Assembly (NCBI RefSeq): GCF_006874465.1
Contig: NZ_VIRL01000018.1
Span: 62,001 to 126,000 of the forward strand
From: Microbispora bryophytorum
GTDB lineage: Bacteria > Actinomycetota > Actinomycetes > Streptosporangiales > Streptosporangiaceae
Length of the DNA stretch: 64,000 bases
Reading direction: 5' to 3'
Below the pieces are notes generated by a model. It was not told where the DNA came from and searched no databases. It was given only the letters and a program-made list of their open reading frames with translations. Shown one piece after another: positions 50,284-60,324 of this stretch (positions within the stretch are counted from its first letter, which is position 1; each line of letters starts with the position of its first letter). The position numbers were made by a program, and so were the translations under genes.

Positions 50284-51225
50284 ATGACCCGGGAGCATGG
50301 GCGCGTCCCGCTGGTTTACAGCGAGGAGGTCGCGGACGCACTCGCCGAGGGGCGGCCGGTGGTGGCGCTGGAGTCGAACGTCATCACCCACGGCCTGCCC
50401 TATCCGGACAACGCCGCGACCGCGCGGAAGGTCGAGGACGCGGTCCGGGCGGGCGGCGCGATCCCGGCCACGATCTGCGTCGAGGGCGGTCAGATCAAGG
50501 TCGGGATGACGGACGAGGACGTCGAGCGGTTCGCCTCGACGTCCGGCATCCCCAAGGTGAGCAGCCGGGACCTGCCGGTGGTCCTGGCCCAGGGCGGGCT
50601 CGGCGCGCTGACGGTGGCCAGCTCGGTGGTGGCGGCCGAGCTGGCCGGCATCCCGTTCTTCTCGTCGGCCGGCATCGGCGGCGTCCACCGGGGCGCGGAG
50701 AAGACGATGGACGTCTCCTCCGACCTGATCCAGTTCACCCGGTCGAAGGTGGCCGTCGTCTGCGCCGGGGCCAAGAGCATCCTCGACCTGAACCTGACGA
50801 TGGAGTACCTGGAGACCCACTGCGTGCCGGTGGTGTCGTACCGGTCGGACGACTTCCCCGCGTTCTACTGCGTCTCCAGCGGCATCCGCAGCCCGCAGCG
50901 GCTGGACGACGAGCAGGTGATCGCGCGGGCGGTGGACAACCACTGGGCGCTCGGCAACAACAGCTCGTTCCTGATCACCACGCCGGTGCGGGAGGAGGAC
51001 GCGATCGACGCGTCCGAGGTGGACGCGGCCATCACCGGCGCGATGGCCGCCGCCGAGCGGGACGGCGTTCGCGGCAACGCGATCACCAAGTATCTGATGC
51101 GCGCCGTGGACGCGGCCACCGAGGGCCGCTCGTCCAGGGCGAACATGTCCGTGCTCGTCAGCACGGCGGAGGTCGGGGGGCGTCTGGCCGCCGCCTATGC
51201 GCGGTATGTCAGGGAGACCGCCTGA
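50284..51225 (+). CDS. indA: pseudouridine-5'-phosphate glycosidase family protein (PsuG/IndA)
   Basis: A 313-residue PsuG-type protein: [69 protein letters not shown] and [14 protein letters not shown] are the family's conserved blocks. PsuG makes or breaks the C-C glycosidic bond between ribose 5-phosphate and a pyrimidine. IndA/MinB homologues occur beside IndC in indigoidine and minimycin clusters. Here it starts 10 bases after the NRPS stop, so it is in the same operon, and a C-ribosylation of the NRPS product is the natural inference. A strong terminator follows. Confidence 0.93.
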   Translation: MTREHGRVPLVYSEEVADALAEGRPVVALESNVITHGLPYPDNAATARKVEDAVRAGGAIPATICVEGGQIKVGMTDEDVERFASTSGIPKVSSRDLPVVLAQGGLGALTVASSVVAAELAGIPFFSSAGIGGVHRGAEKTMDVSSDLIQFTRSKVAVVCAGAKSILDLNLTMEYLETHCVPVVSYRSDDFPAFYCVSSGIRSPQRLDDEQVIARAVDNHWALGNNSSFLITTPVREEDAIDASEVDAAITGAMAAAERDGVRGNAITKYLMRAVDAATEGRSSRANMSVLVSTAEVGGRLAAAYARYVRETA

Positions 51226-51237
51226 TCCGAGCGCTGC

Positions 51238-51272
51238 ACCGCCCCGGAGCCCGTCCGCTCCGGGGCGGTTCG
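51238..51272 (+). terminator. Terminator after the psuG/indA-type gene
   Basis: ACCGCCCCGGAGC (51238-51250) pairs perfectly over 13 bases with GCTCCGGGGCGGT (51257-51269) around a 6-base loop, followed by TTCGGCGTT. It marks the end of the TrpF-UPRT-NRPS-PsuG cluster. Confidence 0.8.
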
Positions 51273-51360
51273 GCGTTCCGGGGAAGCCTTATCCCAGAAT
51301 CCCGAAAAATCAAGGGATAGCGCCGGCGCGGGTTCGCGCGGTACAAACAAGCCACCGCGT

Positions 51361-51372
51361 GAGAGCGCTCTC
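51361..51372 (+). promoter_or_regulatory. LacI-type operator upstream of the secreted beta-helix gene
   Basis: GAGAGCGCTCTC is a perfect 12-base palindrome with the central GCGC typical of LacI-family sites in actinobacteria (compare the CebR box TGGGAGCGCTCCCA). It ends 33 bases before the ATG of the next gene, suggesting carbohydrate-controlled expression. Confidence 0.6.
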
Positions 51373-51405
51373 TCGGCCGGGTACGCAGCGGAAAGGACGA
51401 ACCGT

Positions 51406-53340
51406 ATGACGATCCAGGCTCCTGGCTCTGGGAGTCCCCCGAGGCGGCGCTCCGGCCGCCGGTTGATCGGCCGGGCGTTCACGTTCGGTCTCGTGCTGAC
51501 GACCGCCGTCATGACGGCGGGAACGACAGCCGCCACGGCCGCACCGCCCCCCGCCCATGGGAACCCCGGAAATCCCGGGAACCCCGGAAATCCCGGAAAC
51601 CCCGACCTCGGGCCCGGCGTCACCGTCTTCGACCCCGGCATGCCGGTCGACCAGATCCAGGCCACCCTCGACGCGGCGCACACGGCGCAGGTCGACAACG
51701 AGATGGGCGCCGAGCGGCACTCCTACCTCTTCAAGCCCGGCACGTACGGCACCGCCGAGCACCCGCTGCAGATCAAGGTCGGCTACTACACCGAGATCGC
51801 CGGTCTCGGCGCCTCGCCCACCGACGTCGTCATCAACGGCAAGGTCGAGGTCTACAACCGCTGCCTGGAGAACGACGGCACCGGCAACTGCCTGGCGCTC
51901 GTCAACTTCTGGCGCACGCTGTCGAACCTGTCGATCGACATCGACGCCGCGGGCCAGGACGGCTGCCGCCAGACGGCGAACTTCTGGGCCGTCTCCCAGG
52001 CGGTCTCCATGCGCCGCCTCAACGTCACCGGCGGCACCCTGTCGCTGATGGACTACTGCACCGCCGGCCCGCAGTACGCGAGCGGGGGCTTCATCGCCGA
52101 CTCCCGCCTGCCGTCCGTCACCAACGGTTCGCAGCAGCAGTGGCTGACCCGCAACACCGAGGTCGCCGGGTGGTCCAACGCCGTGTGGAACCAGGTCTTC
52201 TCGGGCGTCGTCGGCGCGCCGGACGAGTCCGGGTTCCCGAACCCGCCCTACACCACGGTGGAGAACACCCCCGTCAGCCGGGAGAAGCCCTACCTGTACG
52301 CCGACGCGCAGGGCAGGCTCAACGTCCGCGTGCCCGCCGCGAGGAAGAACACGCGCGGCGTCTCCTGGGCGGACGGCATGACGCCGGGCCGCACGGTGCC
52401 GCTGTCGGACTTCTACGTCGCGAAGCCGTCCGACTCGGTGCAGGCCATCAACAGCCAGCTCGCGCGGGGCAGGAATCTGCTGCTCACGCCCGGCGTGTAC
52501 GACATCGCGCGGAGCATCGAGGTCAAGCGGCCGGACACGGTGGTGCTCGGTCTCGGGCACGCCACGCTCACCGCCGTAGGCGGCGCGATCCCGCTCGACG
52601 TCGCCGACGTCCCCGGCGTGGTCGTCGCGGGGGTCAGCGTGGACGCGGGTCTCCAGACGTCCCCCGTCCTGCTGCGGGTGGGCAAGGAGCACGGCGAGCA
52701 CGGTCACCGGACCCCGGCGGACAACCCGACGACCCTGTCCGACGTGTACTTCCGGGTCGGCGGCCCGCACGTCGGCAAGACCGAGACCGCTCTCGAGGTC
52801 AACAGCGACAACGTGCTCATCGACCACACCTGGGTGTGGCGCGCCGACCACGGCGTCGAGGGCTTCACCGACACGCAGCGCTGGAACACCAACGTCGGTC
52901 GCTACGGCGTCATCGTCAACGGCGACCACGTGACGGCGACCGGCCTGTTCGTCGAGCACTTCCAGCGCTACAACACGGTCTGGAACGGCGAGGACGGCAC
53001 GACGATCCTCTACCAGAACGAGCTGCCGTACGACCCGCCGACGCAGGCCGACTGGATGAACGGATCCGTGGAGGGCTACGCCGGCTACAAGGTCGGCGAC
53101 CGCGTGAAGAGGCACAACCTCTACGGCGCGGGCGTCTACGTCTTCAACCGGAACAACCCGCAGATCCACACCGAGAACGGCTTCGAGGTGCCGCAGGCCC
53201 CGGGCGTGCGGCTGCACCACATCATGACGGTCAACCTCGACGCCGGGACGATCGACCACGTCGTCAACGGCGTCGGCGACGCGGCCGACACGACCAAGGT
53301 CGGCGCGCCGCAGTTCGTCACGGACTACCCGGCCGAGTAG
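51406..53340 (+). CDS. secreted right-handed beta-helix protein (glycosidase/lyase-like), function unassigned
   Basis: A 644-residue exported protein: a basic N-terminus (RRRSGRR), a hydrophobic signal helix ending near TAATAAP, then a spacer of five GNP repeats (GNPGNPGNPGNPGNP). The body has pectate-lyase/GH55-like parallel beta-helix features: YLFKPGTYGTAEHPLQIKVGYYTEIAGLG in the first half and LLLTPGVYDIARSIEVKRPDTVVLGLGHATL in the second, a two-helix layout. Catalytic residues cannot be named. Related actinobacterial proteins are often labelled adenylyl cyclase or coagulation factor 5/8-like without proof. A LacI-type palindrome upstream supports polysaccharide use. RBS GGAAAGGA. The 3' end overlaps the convergent MFS gene by 16 bases. 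Confidence 0.75.
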   Translation: MTIQAPGSGSPPRRRSGRRLIGRAFTFGLVLTTAVMTAGTTAATAAPPPAHGNPGNPGNPGNPGNPDLGPGVTVFDPGMPVDQIQATLDAAHTAQVDNEMGAERHSYLFKPGTYGTAEHPLQIKVGYYTEIAGLGASPTDVVINGKVEVYNRCLENDGTGNCLALVNFWRTLSNLSIDIDAAGQDGCRQTANFWAVSQAVSMRRLNVTGGTLSLMDYCTAGPQYASGGFIADSRLPSVTNGSQQQWLTRNTEVAGWSNAVWNQVFSGVVGAPDESGFPNPPYTTVENTPVSREKPYLYADAQGRLNVRVPAARKNTRGVSWADGMTPGRTVPLSDFYVAKPSDSVQAINSQLARGRNLLLTPGVYDIARSIEVKRPDTVVLGLGHATLTAVGGAIPLDVADVPGVVVAGVSVDAGLQTSPVLLRVGKEHGEHGHRTPADNPTTLSDVYFRVGGPHVGKTETALEVNSDNVLIDHTWVWRADHGVEGFTDTQRWNTNVGRYGVIVNGDHVTATGLFVEHFQRYNTVWNGEDGTTILYQNELPYDPPTQADWMNGSVEGYAGYKVGDRVKRHNLYGAGVYVFNRNNPQIHTENGFEVPQAPGVRLHHIMTVNLDAGTIDHVVNGVGDAADTTKVGAPQFVTDYPAE

Positions 53341-54662
53341 TCACCCGCGTGCGCCGGGATCCCCGGATTCCGGCGCACGGCGGCGGTCGCCGCCGCGACG
53401 GCGGGCACCAGGATGACCGCCGCCGCGACGTTGACCGCGTGGAAGCCGCCGGCGGCGAGGATCGGCCCGGCCAGCGCGGCCGCGGCGGCGCCCGCGTAGT
53501 TCATGCCGGCATCGGTGGCGCCCTGCAGCGGCACCCGGACATGGTCGGCGGCGGTGCCCGCGAGCAGCGCGGACGCGGAGATCACCGACGCCGACCAGCC
53601 CAGGCCGAGGACGGTCAGCGCGAGCGCGGTGAGGGCGCTGCCCTCCGCGGCGGAGGCGGCCACGAACCCGAGCGCGACGGCCGTCGCGAGCATCAGCATC
53701 CCGGCACACGCCATGCGGACCGCGCCGAGCCGGTCGGTCAGCCAGCCGAAGACCGGGCTGAGGGCGTACATGCCGAGCACGTGCACGCTGATCACCACGC
53801 CCACCAGCTGCAGTGACATGCCGTGGTGCTGCATGTGCAGCGGCGTCATCACCATGACCATGACCATCATCGCGTGCGCCACCGCGACGAGCACGACCGC
53901 GAACCGCGCCGCCGGGTCGGCCGCCGCCCAGCGCAGCGCCGCCACCGCTCCCACCGTCCTGGTGGTCTTGTCCGCCTCGCCGGTGTCCGCCTGGTTGGCG
54001 ACCGGCGCGGACGACCGTGCGCCGGGCCGGAGGAACACCGCCACCACCACACCCGCCAGGGCGAAGGACACGACCGACAGCACGTAGGGACCGGTGAGGC
54101 CGGGCAGCCCGAGCCACCGGCCGAACCGGTCGGCCACCTCGCTGAGGTTGGGCCCGGCCACGGACCCGATCGTGGTGGCCCAGATGACGATGGACATCGC
54201 CCTGGCCCGGGCGCCGGGAGCCGCGCCGTCCGCGGCGGCGTACCGTGACTGCAGGTTCACCGCCTGCCCGACGCCGAACAAGGCCAGCCCGGCCAGCAGC
54301 ACGACGAGCTGTGCGACGACGGCGGCCCCGACGATCAACGCGCCGCCGAGCACGGCGATCGCGTACCCGAGGGCGAGTGAACGGCGCCGTCCGTGCCGGG
54401 CCGCGACGCCGGCCAGCGGCACCGCGGCGACCGCCGCGCCGAGCACGCTCGCGGCCTGTCCGAGCCCCGCGAGGGACGTGCCGCCGAACCGCTCCAGGAG
54501 CAGCCCGCCCACCGCGATGCCGGAGGCGACCGCGACGCCGCCGAGCAGGTTGCTGACGACGAGGGCGCCGACGATCCCACCGCGCTTCGCACTCCGCTCG
54601 GACAGCACAGCCGCAACCACCTTCGCGTCACGCCCGGTCCGGAGTGATCCGGAAAACGACAC
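53325..54662 (-). CDS. MFS transporter
   Basis: A 445-residue, 12-helix major facilitator (motif A region [23 protein letters not shown]; a Met/His-rich helix [19 protein letters not shown] opening the second half; [13 protein letters not shown]). It resembles multidrug or metabolite exporters of the Bcr/YfkF type. The GTG start has little Shine-Dalgarno signal; TATCAT lies just upstream, so the transcript may be nearly leaderless. Divergent from the oxoprolinase gene. The substrate is unknown. Confidence 0.88.
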   Translation of the reverse strand: MSFSGSLRTGRDAKVVAAVLSERSAKRGGIVGALVVSNLLGGVAVASGIAVGGLLLERFGGTSLAGLGQAASVLGAAVAAVPLAGVAARHGRRRSLALGYAIAVLGGALIVGAAVVAQLVVLLAGLALFGVGQAVNLQSRYAAADGAAPGARARAMSIVIWATTIGSVAGPNLSEVADRFGRWLGLPGLTGPYVLSVVSFALAGVVVAVFLRPGARSSAPVANQADTGEADKTTRTVGAVAALRWAAADPAARFAVVLVAVAHAMMVMVMVMTPLHMQHHGMSLQLVGVVISVHVLGMYALSPVFGWLTDRLGAVRMACAGMLMLATAVALGFVAASAAEGSALTALALTVLGLGWSASVISASALLAGTAADHVRVPLQGATDAGMNYAGAAAAALAGPILAAGGFHAVNVAAAVILVPAVAAATAAVRRNPGIPAHAGDYSAG

Positions 54663-54760
54663 CTGATGATATGTCCGGCGTCAGGTGCTGCGTCTCCCTA
54701 TTTGAAGCCGGGGCGTGCGGCCCTGATACAAGGGAGATACGGGCGCGCGGAGGGGGTCCG

Positions 54761-57700
54761 ATGCCTGGTGACCGGTGGCAGTTCTGGGTGGACCGCGGCG
54801 GGACGTTCACCGACGTCGTCGCCCGGCGCCCGGACGGGCGGCTGGTGACGCGCAAGCTCCTGTCGGAGAACCCGGCCCGCTACCCCGACGCGGCGGTGGC
54901 GGGCATCCGCGCCCTGCTGGAGGTCCCCGCGGGCGAGCCGATCCCGGTCGAGCGGATCGAGTCGGTGCGGATGGGCACCACGGTCGCCACCAACGCACTG
55001 CTGGAGCGCCGGGGCGAGCGCACAGCGCTGGTGATCACCAAGGGGTTCGGCGACGCGCTGCGCATCGGCTACCAGAACCGCCCGCGCATCTTCGACCGGC
55101 GGATCGTGCTGCCGGAGATGCTGTACGAGCGTGTGGCCGAGGTGGACGAGCGGATCGCCGCCGACGGCACGGTGCTCCGGCCGCCCGACCTCGAAGGGCT
55201 CGCGCCGCGGCTGCGGCGGCTGCGCGAGGACGGCGTCCGGGCGGTCGCGGTGGTCTGCCTGCACAGCCACCTGCACCCGGCGCACGAACGGGCGATCGGG
55301 AGCCTGGCCAGGCGCACGGGCTTCACGCAGGTGTCCTGCTCCAGCGAGGTCAGCCCGCTGATGAAGCTGGTGCCGCGCGCGGACACCACCGTGGCCGACG
55401 CCTACCTCTCTCCCGTCCTGCGCCGGTACGTCGAGGCGGTGGCCGGGCAACTGCCCGGCGTACGGCTGATGTTCATGCAGTCGAACGGCGGGCTGGCGGA
55501 GGCCGGGCGCTTCCGCGGCAAGGACGCGGTCCTGTCCGGCCCGGCCGGCGGCATCGTCGGCATGGCGCGCATGTCCCGGCTGGCCGGTCTCGACAAGGTG
55601 ATCGGCTTCGACATGGGCGGCACCTCGACCGACGTGTCCCACTACGCGGGCGCGTACGAGCGGGTGGTCCAGACCCAGGTGGCCGGCGTACGGCTGTCCG
55701 CGCCGATGATCGCCGTCCACACGGTGGCGGCGGGCGGCGGGTCCGTCCTGCGTTTCGACGGCGGGCGATACCGGGTCGGCCCGGACTCCGCGGGCGCCGA
55801 CCCCGGCCCGGCCTGTTACCGCAACGGCGGCCCGCTGTGCCTCACGGACGCCAACGTGATGCTCGGCCGCATCCAGCCCGGCCACTTTCCCGAGGTCTTC
55901 GGCCCGGACGGCGACCTGCCGCTGGACGCGGACGAGGTGCGGCGGCGGTTCGCGGAGACGGCCGCGGACATCCGCGGGCGCACCGGCGACCAGCGCGGTC
56001 CCGAGCAGGTCGCCGAGGGCTACCTGCGGGTCGCGGTCGAGAACATCGCGAACGCGATCAAGCAGATCTCCGTGCGGAAGGGCCGTGACGTCACCGAATA
56101 CGCCCTCACCACGTTCGGCGGGGCCGGAGGGCAGCACGCCTGCGCGGTGGCCGACGCGCTCGGCGTCCGCACCGTGCTGGTGCCGCCGATGGCGGGCGTG
56201 CTGTCCGCGCTGGGCATCGGGCTGGCCGACACGACCGTGCTGCGGGAGCAGTCGGTCGAGGCCCGGCTGGAGCCCGCCACGACGCGGCGCCTGACCGGCC
56301 TCGCCGACTCCCTGGAGGCGGCGGCCCGCCGCGCCCTGCTGGACGAGGGGGTAGCAGACAGGCGAATCCGGGTGACCCGGCGGGTGCGGCTGCGTTACGA
56401 CGGCACCGACACGTCGCTGCAGGTGGACCTGGCCGCGACGGACGCGATGGTGACGGCGTTCGAGGCCGCCCACCTGCGGACGTACTCCTTCCTCATGGAC
56501 CGGCCGCTGGTCGCGGAGGCGGTCTCCGTCGAGGCGGTGGGCCTGACCGAGCAGCCCGACCTCTCCGGCCTCGCCTCCGGATCCGCCGGCGAGGCGCGGA
56601 CGGCGACCGGCGTGCGGATGCACACCGTGCAAATGAACACCGTGCGGATGTACACCGGCGGCGCGTGGCGCGAGGTGCCGCTCTACCGGCGGGAACGGCT
56701 GCGTCCCGGCGACACGCTCGGCGGCCCGGCGATCGTGGCCGAGGCCGACGCGACCACCGTCGTCGACGACGGCTGGCGGGCCGGGGTGACCGCGTACGGG
56801 CACCTGCTCCTGGAACGGGTGCGGGAACGTCCCCGGGCCGCCGGCGTGATCACCGAGGCCGATCCCGTGCTGCTGGAGGTCTTCAACAACCTCTTCATGT
56901 CCGTCGCCGAACAGATGGGCGCCCGGCTGGAGGCCACCGCGCAGTCGGTGAACATCCGGGAGCGGCTCGACTTCTCCTGCGCGCTGTTCGACTCCGGCGG
57001 CGATCTCGTCGCCAACGCGCCGCACATCCCGGTGCACCTCGGGTCGATGGGCGCGAGCGTCAAGGAGGTGATCCGCCGCCGGGGCGACGGGATGCGGCCC
57101 GGCGACGTGTACGCGATCAACGACCCCTACCACGGCGGCACCCACCTGCCGGACATCACGGTCGTCACGCCCGTCTTCGACGGCACGGGCCGGGAGATCC
57201 TGTTCTTCGTGGCCTCGCGCGGGCACCACGCGGAGATCGGCGGGCTGACGCCCGGTTCGATGCCCGCGGGGAGCCGGAGCGTACGGGAGGAGGGCGTGCT
57301 GTTCGACTGCCGGCTGCTGGCGGACCGTGACGGCCTGCGCGAGAAGGAGACGCTGCGGCTGCTCACCGAGGGGCCGTACCCGTCCAGGGACCCCGCGACC
57401 AACCTGGCCGACCTGCGCGCGCAGATCGCCGCGAACGTCAAGGGCGTCGAGGAGGCCGGCGCGATGATCGGTCACTTCGGCCTCGACGTCGTGCGGGCCT
57501 ACATGCGGCACGTGCAGGACAACGCCGAGAGCGCGGTCCGCGCGGTGATCGACACACTCGGCGAGGGCCGCTACCGCTACGAGATGGACTCCGGCGCCGT
57601 GATCTCGGTGGGCGTCTCGGCGGACCGCGCCCGCCGCACCGCGACGATCGACTTCACCGGCACCTCGCCCCAGCTCGGCACCAACCTCAACGCGCCGTCC

Positions 57701-58402
57701 GCCGTGGTCACCGCCGCCGTGCTGTACGTCTTCCGCACGCTGGTGGCCGACGAGATCCCGCTTAACGACGGCTGCCTGCGGCCCCTGCGCATCGTCGTGC
57801 CGGAGGGGTCGATGCTGGCCCCGGCGTACCCCGCGGCCGTGGTGGCCGGCAACGTCGAGACCTCGCAGGCGATCACCGGCGCGATCTACGCCGCGCTGGG
57901 CGTGCAGGCCGAGGGGTCGGGGACGATGAACAACGTCAGCTTCGGCGACGAACGGCGGCAGTACTACGAGACCGTCGCCTCGGGGTCCGGCGCGGGAGAC
58001 GGCTTCGACGGGGCGGCGGCGGTGCAGACCCACATGACGAACTCCCGGCTGACCGACCCCGAGGTGCTGGAATGGCGGTTCCCCGTGCTGCTTGAGGAGT
58101 TCGCCGTCCGGCGCGGCAGCGGAGGAGCCGGACGATGGCGCGGCGGGGACGGGGCCGTGCGCCGCATCCGGTTCCGTGCGCCGATGACGGTCAGCGTGCT
58201 GTCCGGCCACCGCCGGGTGCCGCCGTACGGCATGGCCGGCGGCGCCCCCGGCGCGCTGGGCGTCAACCGGGTGCGGCGCGCGGACGGAAGCGTCGTCCAC
58301 CTGGCGGGATGCGACTCGGTCGAGGTCGAGCCGGGCGACGTGCTGGAGATCGAGACGCCCGGCGGCGGGGGATACGGGCCCCCGGAGGGCGGCCACTCCT
58401 GA
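54761..58402 (+). CDS. 5-oxoprolinase / N-methylhydantoinase (HyuA-HyuB fusion)
   Basis: A 1213-residue enzyme. The N-terminal HyuA half has [10 protein letters not shown] and the ATPase-like [12 protein letters not shown]. The HyuB half starts near residue 700 ([15 protein letters not shown]) and contains [15 protein letters not shown] and GNVETSQAI. The length and the fused A-B order match eukaryote-type ATP-dependent 5-oxoprolinase, which opens 5-oxoproline to glutamate; hydantoin hydrolysis is the main alternative. The ATG at 54761 follows GGAGGGGG; the frame is open upstream but that part lies in the promoter region shared with the MFS gene. A GC hairpin follows. Confidence 0.93.
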   Translation: MPGDRWQFWVDRGGTFTDVVARRPDGRLVTRKLLSENPARYPDAAVAGIRALLEVPAGEPIPVERIESVRMGTTVATNALLERRGERTALVITKGFGDALRIGYQNRPRIFDRRIVLPEMLYERVAEVDERIAADGTVLRPPDLEGLAPRLRRLREDGVRAVAVVCLHSHLHPAHERAIGSLARRTGFTQVSCSSEVSPLMKLVPRADTTVADAYLSPVLRRYVEAVAGQLPGVRLMFMQSNGGLAEAGRFRGKDAVLSGPAGGIVGMARMSRLAGLDKVIGFDMGGTSTDVSHYAGAYERVVQTQVAGVRLSAPMIAVHTVAAGGGSVLRFDGGRYRVGPDSAGADPGPACYRNGGPLCLTDANVMLGRIQPGHFPEVFGPDGDLPLDADEVRRRFAETAADIRGRTGDQRGPEQVAEGYLRVAVENIANAIKQISVRKGRDVTEYALTTFGGAGGQHACAVADALGVRTVLVPPMAGVLSALGIGLADTTVLREQSVEARLEPATTRRLTGLADSLEAAARRALLDEGVADRRIRVTRRVRLRYDGTDTSLQVDLAATDAMVTAFEAAHLRTYSFLMDRPLVAEAVSVEAVGLTEQPDLSGLASGSAGEARTATGVRMHTVQMNTVRMYTGGAWREVPLYRRERLRPGDTLGGPAIVAEADATTVVDDGWRAGVTAYGHLLLERVRERPRAAGVITEADPVLLEVFNNLFMSVAEQMGARLEATAQSVNIRERLDFSCALFDSGGDLVANAPHIPVHLGSMGASVKEVIRRRGDGMRPGDVYAINDPYHGGTHLPDITVVTPVFDGTGREILFFVASRGHHAEIGGLTPGSMPAGSRSVREEGVLFDCRLLADRDGLREKETLRLLTEGPYPSRDPATNLADLRAQIAANVKGVEEAGAMIGHFGLDVVRAYMRHVQDNAESAVRAVIDTLGEGRYRYEMDSGAVISVGVSADRARRTATIDFTGTSPQLGTNLNAPSAVVTAAVLYVFRTLVADEIPLNDGCLRPLRIVVPEGSMLAPAYPAAVVAGNVETSQAITGAIYAALGVQAEGSGTMNNVSFGDERRQYYETVASGSGAGDGFDGAAAVQTHMTNSRLTDPEVLEWRFPVLLEEFAVRRGSGGAGRWRGGDGAVRRIRFRAPMTVSVLSGHRRVPPYGMAGGAPGALGVNRVRRADGSVVHLAGCDSVEVEPGDVLEIETPGGGGYGPPEGGHS

Positions 58403-58423
58403 CGCGCTCCCTCGATGTGGGCT

Positions 58424-58457
58424 CCGCCCTCCTCGGCCTTCGCGGCGAGGAGGGCGG
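58424..58457 (+). terminator. Hairpin terminator after the oxoprolinase gene
   Basis: CCGCCCTCCTCG (58424-58435) and CGAGGAGGGCGG (58446-58457) form a perfect 12-pair stem with a 10-base loop, 22 bases after the stop codon. No U-tract, as common in high-GC genomes. The 58458-58746 stretch that follows shows no supportable gene. Confidence 0.7.
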
Positions 58458-58746
58458 GCTTCCAGCGGATTCGCCGTTACCACACCGGGCGGCTTTTTCT
58501 GGCGATGAGCCGCGGGGTTCGCGCCTGACGCGGCAGGCGCTTGCTCAGGAGTCTTTCATCCGGCCCGCACGGCCGGGTGCAAGGCGGTTCCATGACCGCT
58601 CCAAGAATCGCCGGTCACAGCGTCAGCCGACCGTGCCGTTCAGGCGGAACACGGTGGGAGAGGGGTGGCCCGACCGCCGAGGGTCGAATGAAAGGCGTCT
58701 GCAATTGCGCAAACAGACAGAAGCCGATACCAACTCGGCGAGCGCC

Positions 58747-58775
58747 CTGACAGCGTGCGGTCCGAGTTCTATCCT
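58747..58775 (+). promoter_or_regulatory. Promoter of the GNAT/papain-fold gene
   Basis: CTGACA and TATCCT are separated by 17 bases, a good housekeeping promoter; transcription would begin about 37 bases before the GTG start. Confidence 0.55.
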
Positions 58776-58818
58776 TGACGGCGTCACTGACAAGATTCTC
58801 GCGATTGCGGGAGAAGAA

Positions 58819-60324
58819 GTGCCCAAGACCACGCGTACGCCGCTAAGGGAGAAAGCGCGAAGCGAGGGCGCGCGAGTGGACGGGCTTCGTGATCCGGATG
58901 TCGAGACCTTCGTCGGCGCGATGGGGACGCGCATGCGCGCGGACGCCGAGACGGTCGGAGTCGGCCTCCGGACCCTGGAGATCCAGGTAAGACTGCACCT
59001 GCCCCGGTTGAGCAGGCCGGCCGTCGCCGGCTGGTCTCCGGACAAGGTGTACGAGGAGATACGGCTGCAGGCCGTCGTCCGGGCGGCCCAGGTGCGCCAG
59101 TCCGCGGAGGACGCCGCCCACCAAGCCCACGCCTCCGTCCTCCTCAACGTGAACAAGGCGCACCGGGATCTGAGCCTGTCGTTCGGCGACGGCTACCGCA
59201 CCCGCCTGCGCTTCGCCGAGGTCAGGCCGAGCATCGGCCATCTGGTCCAGTCGAGGCTGCACTACCTGCACAGTGAGAGGGCCGACACCGTCCTCCAGTT
59301 CGGGCTCTTCCTGCCGGGCGCGACGATGCCGATCACGTACGCCGCCTTCTCCCGATGCGACCGTCAGTACGTCATGGACGCGCTCACCGGGCACGGGCTG
59401 GATGTGAATCCGGACCGGATAATGGTCCTGACAAGAATGCACGGGCTGGCGGGAATTCCGGCGAATCTCATGAGCCTGACGATCGCCCGTGCGGTCCGGG
59501 AGATCAGGGCGGTAAACGCCGGGGATTATGTCATCACGGCATACAATCCCATGCTCGGTTTCGGCGGCACCTCGTTTCTCGCGTCGGGATTCCGGCCGAT
59601 CGCCCTGTCACCCGTGGCGTACCGCTACGACGACAAAGGCCTTTTCCAGACCCGCCGGATAGCCGGGGCGTCGGTGCCGCAACTCCTGGACACGCCGGAC
59701 AACGTGCTCATGGTCCTCGGGGCCACCTCGGCCGCGAAGCGGAGCGTCGCCGGGATCGAGAGCCTGATCAGGGTGCCGCGCCGCACCCACTCGGGCGGCG
59801 GCCACGTGAGGCCCGTCCCGGCCGACTTCACCTCGCCGCAGTGGACCGAGCGCCTGCTCGGCTACCGCCGCCTGCTGGAGTCCTGTTGGTCGGACCGCAC
59901 GGTCCATCCGCGCTATCAGGAGCCGCCGGTCGCCGCGGGCGACCCCCGGGGCCAGTGCGGGGTCACCTCCGTCTGGCTCGCCCGCAGGCTCCGCGCCGAC
60001 CTGCTGCTCGAACCCGTCTACTGCTACGGGCGGCTGCGGGTCGGCCGCGACGACGCCGAGGACGTGAGCCACCACTGCTGGGTCGAGATCGGCCCGGCCG
60101 ACGATCCGCGGCGGTTCGTCATCGACCTGACCGGCGACCAGTCGGACGCCGTCCGCGAGCCGATCATCCTGGGCGAGCACCGGGCGCTGGCGGACCGGGG
60201 GCTGCGATACGAGACCGCGGCCAGCCTGCGCCTCGACGAACTGCCGAAGGACCGGGTGTGGCCGCGCTTCCTCGCGCTCGACGACCGCCTGCGCGACCTG
60301 GAAGAGCCCCGGAGGCAGCCATGA
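58819..60324 (+). CDS. GNAT-like / YunG-like papain-fold fusion protein, function unknown
   Basis: A 501-residue protein with three visible parts. Residues 1-130 are charged and helical (DLRDPDVETFVGAMGTRMRADAETV). Residues about 135-300 look like a GNAT-type acyltransferase of the phage Mom-like kind (LFLPGATMPITYAAFS, GDYVITAYNPMLGFGGTSFLASGF, where the GFGGT stretch may bind the acyl donor). Residues about 370-450 resemble a YunG-like papain-fold domain with Cys380 (GQCGVTS), His419 (SHHCWVEIG) and Asp436/440 (VIDLTGDQ). The GTG start follows GGGAGAA. It overlaps the next gene (ATGA). It may modify DNA, peptide or a small molecule; nothing decides. Confidence 0.7.
   Translation: MPKTTRTPLREKARSEGARVDGLRDPDVETFVGAMGTRMRADAETVGVGLRTLEIQVRLHLPRLSRPAVAGWSPDKVYEEIRLQAVVRAAQVRQSAEDAAHQAHASVLLNVNKAHRDLSLSFGDGYRTRLRFAEVRPSIGHLVQSRLHYLHSERADTVLQFGLFLPGATMPITYAAFSRCDRQYVMDALTGHGLDVNPDRIMVLTRMHGLAGIPANLMSLTIARAVREIRAVNAGDYVITAYNPMLGFGGTSFLASGFRPIALSPVAYRYDDKGLFQTRRIAGASVPQLLDTPDNVLMVLGATSAAKRSVAGIESLIRVPRRTHSGGGHVRPVPADFTSPQWTERLLGYRRLLESCWSDRTVHPRYQEPPVAAGDPRGQCGVTSVWLARRLRADLLLEPVYCYGRLRVGRDDAEDVSHHCWVEIGPADDPRRFVIDLTGDQSDAVREPIILGEHRALADRGLRYETAASLRLDELPKDRVWPRFLALDDRLRDLEEPRRQP

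Noticed and set aside
54698-58483. 1261-codon open frame antisense to the oxoprolinase gene
   Set aside because: Shadow of high third-position GC; composition is Arg/Gly/His-rich with no motif, while the plus strand encodes a full HyuA-HyuB protein.
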